A DNA stretch of 15,648 bases from Pseudozyma flocculosa PF-1 (GCF_000417875.1 NW_006920870.1:528482-544129); one strand, 5' to 3'; positions 8,345 through 15,648 are shown, counted from the first letter of the stretch. Program-made: numbers and translations. Notes: generated by a model not told the origin, from the letters alone.

Positions 8345-8932
8345 ATGTCGAAAGAAATGAAGACGTTTATCAAGTACTTTCTGGCGGTTTACAAGGGCTC
8401 TTCCGAGCTCGAGCTTGCCCAGTACCACCGCAAGCTTCTGTGCAGGCATGAGCGCAGCGAGAACGACAACGCAAGGCTGATCGCCATCGAGTGCCTCATG
8501 TGGAAGGGCGACACAGTCGTCGTCGACCAGCTCGCGTGCGTGCCGACCGCCGAAGCGGCCAAGACCTGCAAGAGGCCCACCATCGCCGGCTGCCTCGACT
8601 ACGTTTGGGACAAGGGCAGCGTCGTCTGGACCAAGGCCGTCATCGTCGACTGCATGTGGTGCCACAAGCACCGCAAGCACTGCCACTACATCGTCGTGGA
8701 CAAGGAACGCTCCCCCTCCACCTGCATGATCGACTCGCACGGCTTCGCAGACCCTGCTTTTGCGTACGAGGTCGACAAGACGGGCCTTTCCGAGGACCCG
8801 GAGCCGGACTTCGACGACCCGGCCCACCTCGAGCCGATTTTCGGCTGGTCGCTCCAGGAAGTGAGGGAGTACGTCCGCCGCCTCCGCGAGCGCATGGAGG
8901 TGGACATCCATACTCGCATGACCATGTCCTGA
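8345..8932 (+). CDS. Cys-motif family protein, paralog 2, unknown function
   Basis: 195 residues from ATG 8345 to TGA 8932. The frame stays open upstream to 8039, but that part covers the minisatellite and intron. The ATG at 8345 begins the MSK start shared with paralog 3, so I place the start there. Conserved features are KTFIKYFLAVYK at the N-terminus, AIE-x2-MW (47 to 53), C75 in TCKRPT, C103, C106 and C113 in CMWCHKHRKHCH (His-rich, a possible metal site), DSHG (130 to 133), KTGLSEDPEPDFDDPAH, PIFGWS (164 to 169) and a final basic helix (VREYVRRLRERME). It is roughly half identical to paralog 3 by eye. There is no transmembrane or secretion signal. Function unknown; a zinc-stabilised binding module is only a guess. 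Confidence 0.88.
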   Translation: MSKEMKTFIKYFLAVYKGSSELELAQYHRKLLCRHERSENDNARLIAIECLMWKGDTVVVDQLACVPTAEAAKTCKRPTIAGCLDYVWDKGSVVWTKAVIVDCMWCHKHRKHCHYIVVDKERSPSTCMIDSHGFADPAFAYEVDKTGLSEDPEPDFDDPAHLEPIFGWSLQEVREYVRRLRERMEVDIHTRMTMS

Positions 8933-9093
8933 TCGCCTCGTCACACATGCGGCCGCGTAGGCCTTTGCACCGCTCCATTGATCACTAAATTTGATTGCTC
9001 TCTTTCCATTTGCCTGTGTGACTGTGCCTGGATCCTACTGCCGCCACCAGCGAGATGAGCGGCCTGGTGGCAGCGCCACGCCTGGCGGGCTGG
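8933..9093 (+). other. Downstream region of paralog 2
   Basis: It contains TTTGATTGCTCTC and then TTGCCTGTGTGACTGTGCC (9009..9027), matching in layout the elements after paralogs 1 and 3. It then runs into sequence shared with the region after paralog 3. It is probably 3' UTR and 3' end-processing sequence. No gene seen. Confidence 0.35.
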
Positions 9094-9328
9094 CTGAAAA
9101 TTTGTGGAGGCTGGCGGTGCCACGCTGGCAGCCCTGCGCCCCTAAGGAGCGCCCGCTTGCCCGCCCTTTTTCCTTCCTTCCCACCACCACCACCACCGCC
9201 GCCACCGCCCCGTTCTGTCAAGTCCCACGGCCGCCACCTCGATACTGCTGCCGGCTTGCCTCAAGTTCGTCCGCACCTCGCTCCTCGCCTCTTCGTCTTG
9301 GGCACTGTCAGCAACAGCAGCATCTCGT
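9094..9328 (+). promoter_or_regulatory. Leader/promoter region of the prp8 unit
   Basis: TGAAAATTTGTGGAGGC (9095..9111) and CCACGCTGGC (9120..9129) are both shared with the region starting at 15411. CCTAAGG at 9141 stands where the TATA box lies in the partial unit at the right edge. A CCTTCCTTCCCACCACCACC leader follows (from 9172). The first GTGAGT donor is at 9329, much further away than in the paralog genes. Confidence 0.4.
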
Positions 9329-10103
9329 GTGAGTCGATTGCTGGTTCCGCTTCTCGACGCCACCCGACTCGACCTGCCGATTGACCCGCCGCCCTCCTTT
9401 CCTCGCTCCTCTGCTCTGCCACAGATCCGACCGCCGCCCACATGACGCCAACAACGGCGCCACCATCGGCACCCGGTGCCAGTCGACCGCGTCCACATCG
9501 ATAGGGTGAGGCCTCGTCGCGGTCGATCCGCTTCTCTTGTTGAATCTGCTGACATTCGACTCTCCCTTTGCGCCTCGTCTTGCCCCTCACAGATCCCATT
9601 GCCGACGGCACCGACGGCGGAACGGCGAGGCGACGGCGTGGAACAAGGAAAAGAGGAGTGAAGGGGATCGCACGCCGCCGCAGCAAGACCGCCACCCGCT
9701 CGCCGTCGAGGCCCATCGCTGGTCCTCAAGATCGGTCGCTCCCGCTGCCTGCTGTCCGCTCGCCGTTGCCGTGCTCGACACAGAAGGTGAGCCTCCTTGG
9801 ATCGCTTCCGCTTCCAACTCACCAAGCCAAGCTGCCTTGCTGATCTCGCCACGTTTCACCTTGCCCCACAGCGTCTGAATCAACCCATCCCATCAGTCGG
9901 ATCCGGCGCGCCGGCGCAACAAGCATGCGCGCGCGTGCATACCCGTCGTCTCCTCGCCTCGACCGCCCGTGTAACGGCGTCCAGAGGCCGTCGTGTCGAG
10001 CTTGCGCCCCTCCCCTTCTGCACGGACAAAAGATGGCTACCGTCTTCCTGTCGCGTCGGAGAGGGGTCTCGAGCATGACGATGACGGTCGGACGGCGGCC
10101 GTC
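9329..10103 (+). other. Three intron-like segments ahead of the prp8 copy
   Basis: Candidate introns are 9329..9424 (GTGAGT...CCACAG, 96 nt), 9506..9592 (GTGAGG...CTCACAG, 87 nt) and 9787..9871 (GTGAGC...CCCCACAG, 85 nt). They separate exons 9425..9505 and 9593..9786, with a last exon from 9872. Sizes and borders are alike and convincing. A spliced frame stays open across all three junctions and ends at a TGA at 10107. The Prp8 frame is a different one and first opens after a TGA at 9876..9878. The exons may be a 5' UTR of the prp8 copy or the remains of another gene. No product recognised. Confidence 0.4.
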
Positions 10104-13100
10104 ATGAGGACCGAGAGGTCCAAGGTCAATATGAAGGCACGGCGGCAAAGCCGGAGCCGCCGCGTTGGCGACCGCCGCGGCAAGACGGGCTTCGTCGACA
10201 CGGGCAAGCAGGAGATGCCGCCGGAGGTGCCGCGCAAGGTCATCAAAGACCACGGCGACATGAGCAATCGCAAGTACCTCCAGGACAAGCGCGTCCACCT
10301 CGGCGCGCTCAAGTACGTGCCGCACGCCATGATGAAGGTGCTCGAGAACATCCCGATGCCGTGGGAGCAGGTGCGCGAGGTGTCCGTGCTCTACCACATC
10401 ACCGGCGCCATCACGTTCGTCAACGAGGTGCCCAAGGTCATCGAGCCCGTCTTCCACGCCCAGTGGGCGACCATGTGGCTGGCGATGCGGCGCGAGAAGC
10501 GCGACCGGCGCCACTTTAAGCGGATGCGCTTCCCGCCGTTTGACGACGAGGAGCCCGTCGTCGACTACAGCGACAACCTGCTCGACGTCGAGCCGCTCGA
10601 GGCCATCCAGCTCGAGCTCGACGAGGAAGAGGACGGCGCCATCATCGACTGGTTCTACGACCACAAGCCGCTGCTCGACGACGGCACGCGCGTCAACGGG
10701 CCGTCGTACAAGTTCTGGAACCTGGACCTGCCGCAGATGGCGGCGCTCCACCGCCTCGGCCGTACGCTGCTGAGCGACTTTGCGTCGGGGGACCGCAACT
10801 ACTTTTACATGTTCGACCCCAAGTCGTTCTTCACCGCCAAGGCGCTCAACATGGCCATCCCCGGCGGCCCCAAGTTCGAGCCGCTGTACAAGGACACAGA
10901 CGGCTTCGACGACGACTTTACCGACTTTACCGACTTTCGCAAGGTCATCATCCGCCAGCAGATCCGCACCGAGTACAAGGTGGCCTTCCCGCACCTCTAC
11001 AACAGCCGGCCGCGCTCGGTGCACATCGGCACCTACCACGAGCCCAAGAACGTCTACATCCGCTCCGACGAGATCGACCAGGCCTTCTACTTTGACCCGG
11101 TCATCAACCCGATCTCGGGCCGCTCGCTGGCCAGCTCCAACGCCTTCCGGAGCGAGTACGACGGACGGCACGCCGGTGCTGGCCCACGAGGACGACGTCT
11201 TCGGCGAGGGCGTCGAGGGCGACGACGAGCTGCCGGACGAGGTGGCCTTTTCGCTGCCGGACGACGTGGCGCCGTTCCTCGACGAGCGGCCGCTGGAGAA
11301 CGAAGCTGACGGCCGACGCCATCGCGCTGTGGTGGGCGCCGTCGCCCTACGACCGGCGCAGCGGCCGCACGCGGCGCGCCGTCGACGTGCCGCTGGTGCA
11401 GACGTGGTACCTCGAGCACTGCCCGCCCAACCAGCCGGTCAAGATCCGCGTCAGCTACCAGAAGCTGCTCAAGAACTACGTCTACAACTCGCTCCACACG
11501 CGCAAGCAGAAGCCGCAGAAGCGCAAGTACCTCCTCAAGCAGCTCAACGCCACCAAGTTCTTCCAGAACACGAGCATCGACTGGCTCGAGGCGGGCCTGC
11601 AGGTGTCGCGGCAGTCGTTCAACATGCTCGACCTGCTGATCCACCGCAAGGGCTGCTCGGCGCTCCACCTCGACTTCAACTTCAACCTCAAGCCGACCAA
11701 GACGCTGACGACCAAGGAGCGCAAGAAGAGCCGCTTCGGCAACGCCTCCCACCTGGTCCGCGAGATGGCGCGCATCGTCAAGCTCCTCGTCGACAGCCAG
11801 GTGACCTACCGCCTCGGCTCGATCGACGCCTTCCAGCTGGCCGACGGCCTCCAGTACCTCTTCAACCACGTCGCCACCCTCAGCGGCATGTACCGCTACA
11901 AGTACCGCGTGATGCGCCAGATCCGCGCTTGCAAGGCCCTCAAGCACGTCATCTACTCGCGCTTCAACATGGGGCCCGTCGGCAAGGGACCGGGCGAGAG
12001 CGCCGTCGTGGCGCGTGTGGATGTTCTTCCTGCGCGGCATCACGCCGCTCCTCGAGCGCTGGCTGGGCGACCTGCTGGCGAGGCAGCTTGAAGGACGCAA
12101 GGGCCGCGCCAAGGGCGTCTCGACCATCACCAAGCAGCGCGTCAAGAGCTCCTTCGACCTCGAGCTGCGCGCCAGCGTGCTGCACGACATCCTCAACGTC
12201 ATGCCCGCCAGCGTCGAGGTCAACGAGTCGCGCGTCTCCTCCGGCGCCTCTCGACGGCGTGGCGCTGCTACAAGTCCAACACGCCGTGGAAGGTGCCAGG
12301 CATGCCGACAAGCGTCGAGAACCTCATCCTGCGCTACGTCAAGCTCAAGGCCGACGGGTGGACGTCGGTGACGCACGACAACCGCGAGCGCATCCGCCGC
12401 GGCGCCACGGTCGACAAGACGGTCAGCAGAAAGAACCTCGGCCGCCTCACCCGCCTCTACCTCAAGGCCGAGCAGGAGCGCCAGAACTCGTACCTCAAGG
12501 ACGGGCCCTACATCACGTCCGAGGCCGCCGTCGCCATCTACACGTCGACCGTCCACTGGCTCGAGAGCCGCCGCTTCCAGCTGATCCCGTTCCCCTCGCT
12601 CAACTTTAAGCACGACACCAAGATCCTCGTCCTCGCCCTCGAGAAGCTCAAGGAGTCGTACAGCGTCAAGGGCCGCCTTCAACCAGAGCCAGCGCGAGGA
12701 GCTCGCCCTCATCGAGCAGGCGTTCGACAACCCGCACGAGACGCTGGCGCGCATCAAGCGCCTGATGCTCACCCAGCGCGCCGCCAAGGCCGTCGGCATC
12801 GAGTTCTTCGACACCTTCGACAAGCTCATCCCGTGCTGCAACATCGAGCCGATGGAGAAGATCACCGACGCCTACCTCGACCAGTACCCCTCCTACGAGG
12901 CCGACAAGCGCCAGCTCTTCCCCGCCTGGGTCAAGCCGAGCGACTCGGAACCGGCGCCGTTGCTCGTCTACAAGTGGTGCAACGGCATCAACAACCTCGA
13001 GGGCGTCTGGGACACGTCCGAGGGCCAGTGCAACGTGCTCATGGAGACGACCCTCAGCCGCGTCTACGAGAAGATTGACCTGACGCTCCTCAACCGGCTG

Positions 13101-14055
13101 CTGCGCCTCATCATGGACCACAACCTCGCCGACTACATCACGTCCAAGAACAACGTCTCGATCGTCTTAGAGGACATGGAGCACATCAACACGTACGGCC
13201 TGATCCGCGGCCTCCAGTTGAGCGCCTTCGTGTTCCAGTACTACGGCCTCATCCTCGACCTCCTCATCCTCGGCCTGCAGCGCGCCAGCCAGATGGCGGG
13301 CCCGCCGGCGGTGCCCAACGGCCTCTTCCGACGCCGCCACCGAGGCCGCCCACCCGATCCGCCTCTACACGCGCTTCGTCGACCGCATCCACATCCTCTA
13401 CCGCTTCGACGCCGACGAGGCGCGCGACCTCATCCAGCGCTACCTCAGCGCCAACCCGGACCCCAACAACAGCAACCTCATCGGCTACAACAACCGCAGG
13501 TGCTGGCCCCGCGACTGCCGCATGCGCCTCGTCAAGCACGACGTCAACCTCGGCCTCGCCGTCTTTTGGACCGTCAAGAACAGCCTGCTGCGCAGCCTCA
13601 CCACCATCGAGTGGGACGACACGCTGTGCTCGGTCTACAGCAAGGACAACCCCAACCTCCTCTTTTCCATGGCTGGCTTCGAGGTCCGCATGCTGCCCAA
13701 GGCGCGCCAGGGCGACGTCGATACCACCCGCAACGCCATCTGGCCCCTCGTCGCCGCCGCATTGGGCAAGCGCACCGCCACGGCCTACCTCCGCGTCTCG
13801 GACAAGGGCATCTCAAAGCTTCAACGGTCGCAGCCGCGCGCTCATTGTGTCATTCGGATCAAGCCGGGCGTCGACTCCACCATGCCCCTGCACTGGACCA
13901 TCCTCGCCTCGCCCAAGGAGGGTGGCGGCCTCGGCATGCTCTCGATGGGCCACGTCCTCATCCCCACGTCCGACCTCCGCCACTCGCGCAAGACGACCAC
14001 CGGCGTCACCCACTTCCGCTCCAGCCTCAGACTCAGCCGCCGCCTATCCGTCTAG
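10104..14055 (+). pseudogene. prp8: Truncated, frame-disrupted copy of pre-mRNA splicing factor Prp8
   Basis: Intact Prp8 is the central scaffold of the U5 snRNP and the spliceosome core. Here a Prp8-like sequence runs colinearly in seven blocks: 10104 to ~11157, ~11170 to 11304, 11306 to ~11990, ~11997 to 12232, 12233 to ~12672, ~12673 to 13319, and 13321 to ~14025. Each is in a different frame from the previous one. Signatures include [85 protein letters not shown] and [12 protein letters not shown]. They cover the PRO8NT, PROCN, RRM_4 and U5-binding regions and a damaged U6-binding region. About 50 residues are missing near 13825, and about 7 near 11995. Homology stops near 14025, so the endonuclease-like, RNase H-like and Jab1/MPN domains are absent. 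The frame changes have no GT-AG introns. Substitutions are still conservative, so the copy is young, or some shifts are assembly indels. The start codon is uncertain (10104, or 9993 in the same frame). Confidence 0.88.
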
Positions 14056-14122
14056 CGCTTGCCTATCCTCAACCACGCCAGCGTCATGTCGAGGGCAGTC
14101 CGACGATTCCGCTTGCTACCCT
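14056..14122 (+). other. Junction between the prp8 fragment and the paralog 3 unit
   Basis: Prp8 similarity ends near 14025 and the frame stops at 14055. From about 14090 the sequence resembles the upstream region of paralog 1 (a frame reading QSSE-x7-AKVSDD, against ESSE-x7-SKDSDD at 5955). The recombination breakpoint should lie in this interval. No direct repeat marking it was noticed. Confidence 0.4.
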
Positions 14123-14172
14123 CAATCATCGGAAACGCCGGGGGATCTGCTGGCCAAAGTCTCCGATGATTG
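14123..14172. repeat. Perfect 11-bp inverted repeat, 28-nt spacer (copy B)
   Basis: The arms are CAATCATCGGA (14123..14133) and TCCGATGATTG (14162..14172). It is the counterpart of the repeat at 5954..6003. The outermost pair is C-G here and G-C there, a compensatory difference that keeps the dyad. It lies about 145 bases before the TATA-like box of paralog 3. Confidence 0.7.
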
Positions 14173-14203
14173 CCAGCAACTCGTCTGCTCTCCGCGCTCC
14201 TGC

Positions 14204-14313
14204 TTCCGCACCTCGCCGCCTTGCTGCCTCGCTGCCCCGCCGCCTCGCTGCCTTCCGCACCTCCCCGCCTCGCTGCCTTGCCGCTTTCCGCACCTCCTCG
14301 CCTTGCTGCCTCG
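14204..14313 (+). repeat. Imperfect CT/GC-rich repeats upstream of paralog 3
   Basis: TTCCGCACCTC recurs near 14206, 14268 and 14286, interspersed with several GCCTCGCTGCC-type words. The period is irregular, so it looks like a decaying minisatellite or a low-complexity pyrimidine-rich promoter tract, not a gene. Confidence 0.5.
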
Positions 14314-14315
14314 TG

Positions 14316-14405
14316 TATACTTAAAGGCAGCCAGATCGCTCGCACCTCCCTCCTCTCTCACCGCCACCACCACCCACCTCCACCACTCGGTCTCTCCCTG
14401 TGAGT
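14316..14405 (+). promoter_or_regulatory. Core promoter and leader of paralog 3
   Basis: TATACTTAAAGGCAGCCAG at 14316 is followed by GCTCGC, a CT-rich leader with CACCGCCACCACCACCC, and a GTGAGT donor at 14400..14405, 84 bases after the TATA start. It is nearly collinear with the promoter of paralog 2. Confidence 0.6.
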
Positions 14406-14613
14406 TTGCCTCCGTCTCGACCCCGTGCCCTCTCTCTGCTGCCGTTGCGCTGTCGCTGACCATCACTGCCCTTGCTTTCCCTCTGCTCACCATCCTCTGC
14501 TCCATCGTCACCGTCAACCCGTCTGGCCTCGCTCGTCACCGCCGCCACACCGCCCGTCGCCACGCCGCCCGCCGCCACACCACCCGTCGACCTCGTACAC
14601 CCGCGCTCAACAG
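14400..14613 (+). other. Probable 5' UTR intron of paralog 3
   Basis: It opens with GTGAGT at 14400 and closes with CAACAG at 14613, giving 214 nt. The acceptor context CGCTCAACAGCTGTAC matches paralog 2. A CTGAC branch-point-like motif lies at about 14456, rather far from the acceptor. Confidence 0.5.
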
Positions 14614-14631
14614 CTGTACCTACTCGTCACA

Positions 14632-15210
14632 ATGTCCAAAATGAAGGTCTTCATCAGCTACTTTTGCATCGTATACAAGGAGCTGACGGAGGTCGACCTC
14701 GCTCTCAAGCACCAGGAGATCCTCTTCAAGAGCGACCTCGAGGACGAGCACGAACGCGCCAGGCTGCTTGCCATCGAATGGGTCATGTGGTGGCGCGACT
14801 CGGTCTTCGACCCCAATGGATGCATGGCGTCTTCGCTCGTTGGCTACGGCTGCAGGAGGCCCACCGTCGCCGGCTGCCTCAAGTACGCCTGGGTCGACGG
14901 ACGAGTGCTCTGGCTCAAGGTGACCATGGTCGACTGCCTGTTCTGCCTCAAGCACCTCGAACTTTGCCACACCATCGTGTCCGACGACGAGCGCCCCGAC
15001 GAATGCTGCGTCGTCGACAGCACTGGCGTCTCGGACCCGACCTTCGACGTCAAGAAGACGGGCCTGTCCACGGATCCGGAGCCGGCGTTCGACGACCCCG
15101 CCCACTACCAGCCCATCTTTGGCTGGTCGCTCCTCGAGGTGAAGCAGTATGTCCGCCGTCTCCGCAGGCGCAAGGAGCAGGCCATCCTTGCTCACGGCCC
15201 CGACCTCTGA
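14632..15210 (+). CDS. Cys-motif family protein, paralog 3, unknown function
   Basis: 192 residues from ATG 14632 to TGA 15210. The frame is open upstream to 14425 but crosses the proposed intron, and the MSK start matches paralog 2. Conserved features are KVFISYFCIVYK, LAIEWVMW (46 to 53), C74 in GCRRPT, C102, C105 and C112 in CLFCLKHLELCH, VDSTG (128 to 132), KTGLSTDPEPAFDDPAH, PIFGWS (161 to 166) and the basic helix KQYVRRLRRRKE near the end. Compared with paralog 1 it lacks the long C-terminal extension. There is no signal peptide, membrane span or catalytic motif that I recognise. It sits directly after the prp8 fragment and its own promoter. Confidence 0.88.
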   Translation: MSKMKVFISYFCIVYKELTEVDLALKHQEILFKSDLEDEHERARLLAIEWVMWWRDSVFDPNGCMASSLVGYGCRRPTVAGCLKYAWVDGRVLWLKVTMVDCLFCLKHLELCHTIVSDDERPDECCVVDSTGVSDPTFDVKKTGLSTDPEPAFDDPAHYQPIFGWSLLEVKQYVRRLRRRKEQAILAHGPDL

Positions 15211-15430
15211 TCGCCACAGTCGGACGATACGACGCAACGCCAATGTGCTCGTGATTGAATTCACAACTCGGTCCTCCCTCTTCTCGGTATGTGTGTGTGC
15301 CTGTGCTTCGATGCATCGCGGCGAGTGACCGCCACCGGCGCGGCAAGCCGTCGAGCGAGGTGGCGAGCGTGGCCAGCCCGGCCAGGCGGGCAAGCGGATG
15401 CGCGCAAAAAATAAATGTGGAGGCCACGCT
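15211..15430 (+). other. Downstream region of paralog 3 and start of next unit
   Basis: No gene. After TGATTGAATTC comes CGGTATGTGTGTGTGCCTGTGC (15285 onward), matching in position the TGTGTGA elements behind the other paralogs; GGTATGT could also be a 3' UTR donor. AATAAA at 15410..15415 could be a polyadenylation signal. GTGGAGGCCACGCTGGC (15417..15433) is the counterpart of the GTGGAGGC and CCACGCTGGC words at 9104..9129. Confidence 0.4.
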
Positions 15431-15490
15431 GGCCTGCGTGCGTGGGCACGCAGGCTCGCTGGTTAGTGGGCGTGCCTACGCACGCAGGCC
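15431..15490. repeat. 13-bp inverted repeat with nested palindrome before the next TATA box
   Basis: GGCCTGCGTGCGT (15431..15443) is the exact reverse complement of ACGCACGCAGGCC (15478..15490). Nested inside, CCTGCGTGC (15433..15441) pairs with GCACGCAGG (15446..15454) over a 4-base loop. Another GCGTGCC lies at 15470. The cluster ends 32 bases before the TATA box, so it may be an operator array for a GCGTGC-binding factor. Confidence 0.65.
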
Positions 15491-15522
15491 TCCTGACCGC
15501 CACCTGCCCTGGTATGGTAGGG

Positions 15523-15648
15523 TATAAAGTCTTGCCCCCTCCGCTTTCGCTCCTTCCCTCCCGACCCCATCCATCGACCCTTTGCCTGCCACCGCCACCC
15601 GGCCGACGTCAACGCCACCAATCGGCACCCAGTCGCCTCGTCCCGCCC
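15523..15648 (+). promoter_or_regulatory. Core promoter of a further, partial unit
   Basis: GGTATAAAG (TATAAA at 15523..15528) is followed by a pyrimidine-rich leader (CTCCTTCCCTCCCGACCCC) resembling those of the other units. No GTGAGT donor appears before the window ends 120 bases later, so the spacing differs from the three paralogs and is closer to that of the prp8 unit. The gene itself lies outside the window. Confidence 0.45.

Noticed and set aside
9819..11171. Minus-strand open frame of 450 codons
   Set aside because: Antisense to the first Prp8 block and its leader; no independent support.
10780..12609. Plus-strand open frame of 609 codons
   Set aside because: Only its short part from about 11170 to 11304 carries Prp8 homology. 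The rest is a shifted reading of Prp8 sequence.
11087..12865. Minus-strand open frame of 592 codons
   Set aside because: Antisense shadow of the Prp8 homology blocks, produced by GC-rich third positions. The product is Leu/Val/Glu/Arg-rich with no motif.
11150..13320. Introns as explanation of the Prp8 frame changes
   Set aside because: Homology continues across each change with no extra sequence and no GT-AG pair, so introns cannot account for them.
10104..14055. Intein inside prp8
   Set aside because: Prp8 inteins are common in fungi, but there are no splicing-block or homing-endonuclease motifs, and the usual C-terminal insertion site is missing from this fragment.

Overview
The window looks like nuclear DNA of a GC-rich fungus. 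Coding regions strongly prefer G or C at third codon positions, intron-like segments of about 60 to 110 bases begin GTGAGT, GTGAGC, GTAAGC or GTAGGC and end CAG or TAG, the left arm carries a tnp2-type (CACTA/Plavaka) transposase of the kind expanded in basidiomycetes, and a copy of the spliceosomal gene prp8 is present. Basidiomycota is well supported. A red-yeast-like Pucciniomycotina host is only a guess. No bacterial operon signals, tRNA, rRNA or CRISPR were seen.

Left arm (1 to about 4,900). The 3' end of an unrecognised plus-strand gene (to 328) converges on an apparently intact minus-strand transposase (3728 to 473, one 76-base intron, 1,059 residues). Splicing restores its N-terminal Cys/His motif. 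Upstream are minus-strand splice-like signals and a possible small spliced gene (4764 to 4137). Around 4912 an AT-rich core is flanked on both sides by outward-facing CCACC-repeat leaders, like a divergent promoter.

Right arm (about 4,900 to the end). This is a tandem array of related units. Three carry paralogous genes for a small protein family I do not recognise (6637..7554, 8345..8932, 14632..15210). All three share four cysteines spaced C-x27/28-C-x2-C-x6-C, a DS-x-G motif and a PIFGWS motif followed by a basic helix. Each gene has a TATA-like box, a pyrimidine/CCACC leader and a GTGAGT donor 78 to 84 bases downstream, implying a 5' UTR intron. Two upstream regions share a perfect inverted repeat with one compensatory base-pair change. 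A further unit starts at the right edge, with a TATA box at 15523.

Between paralogs 2 and 3, behind a related leader and three intron-like segments, lies a broken and truncated prp8 copy (10104 to about 14055). It covers roughly the first two thirds of Prp8, in seven blocks in changing frames, with an internal deletion and no C-terminal RNase H-like or Jab1/MPN domains.

The most notable content is this uncharacterised Cys-motif family, its conserved regulatory architecture, and the capture or degeneration of an essential splicing gene inside the array. The transposase next door may have contributed to rearrangement, but nothing in the sequence proves that.
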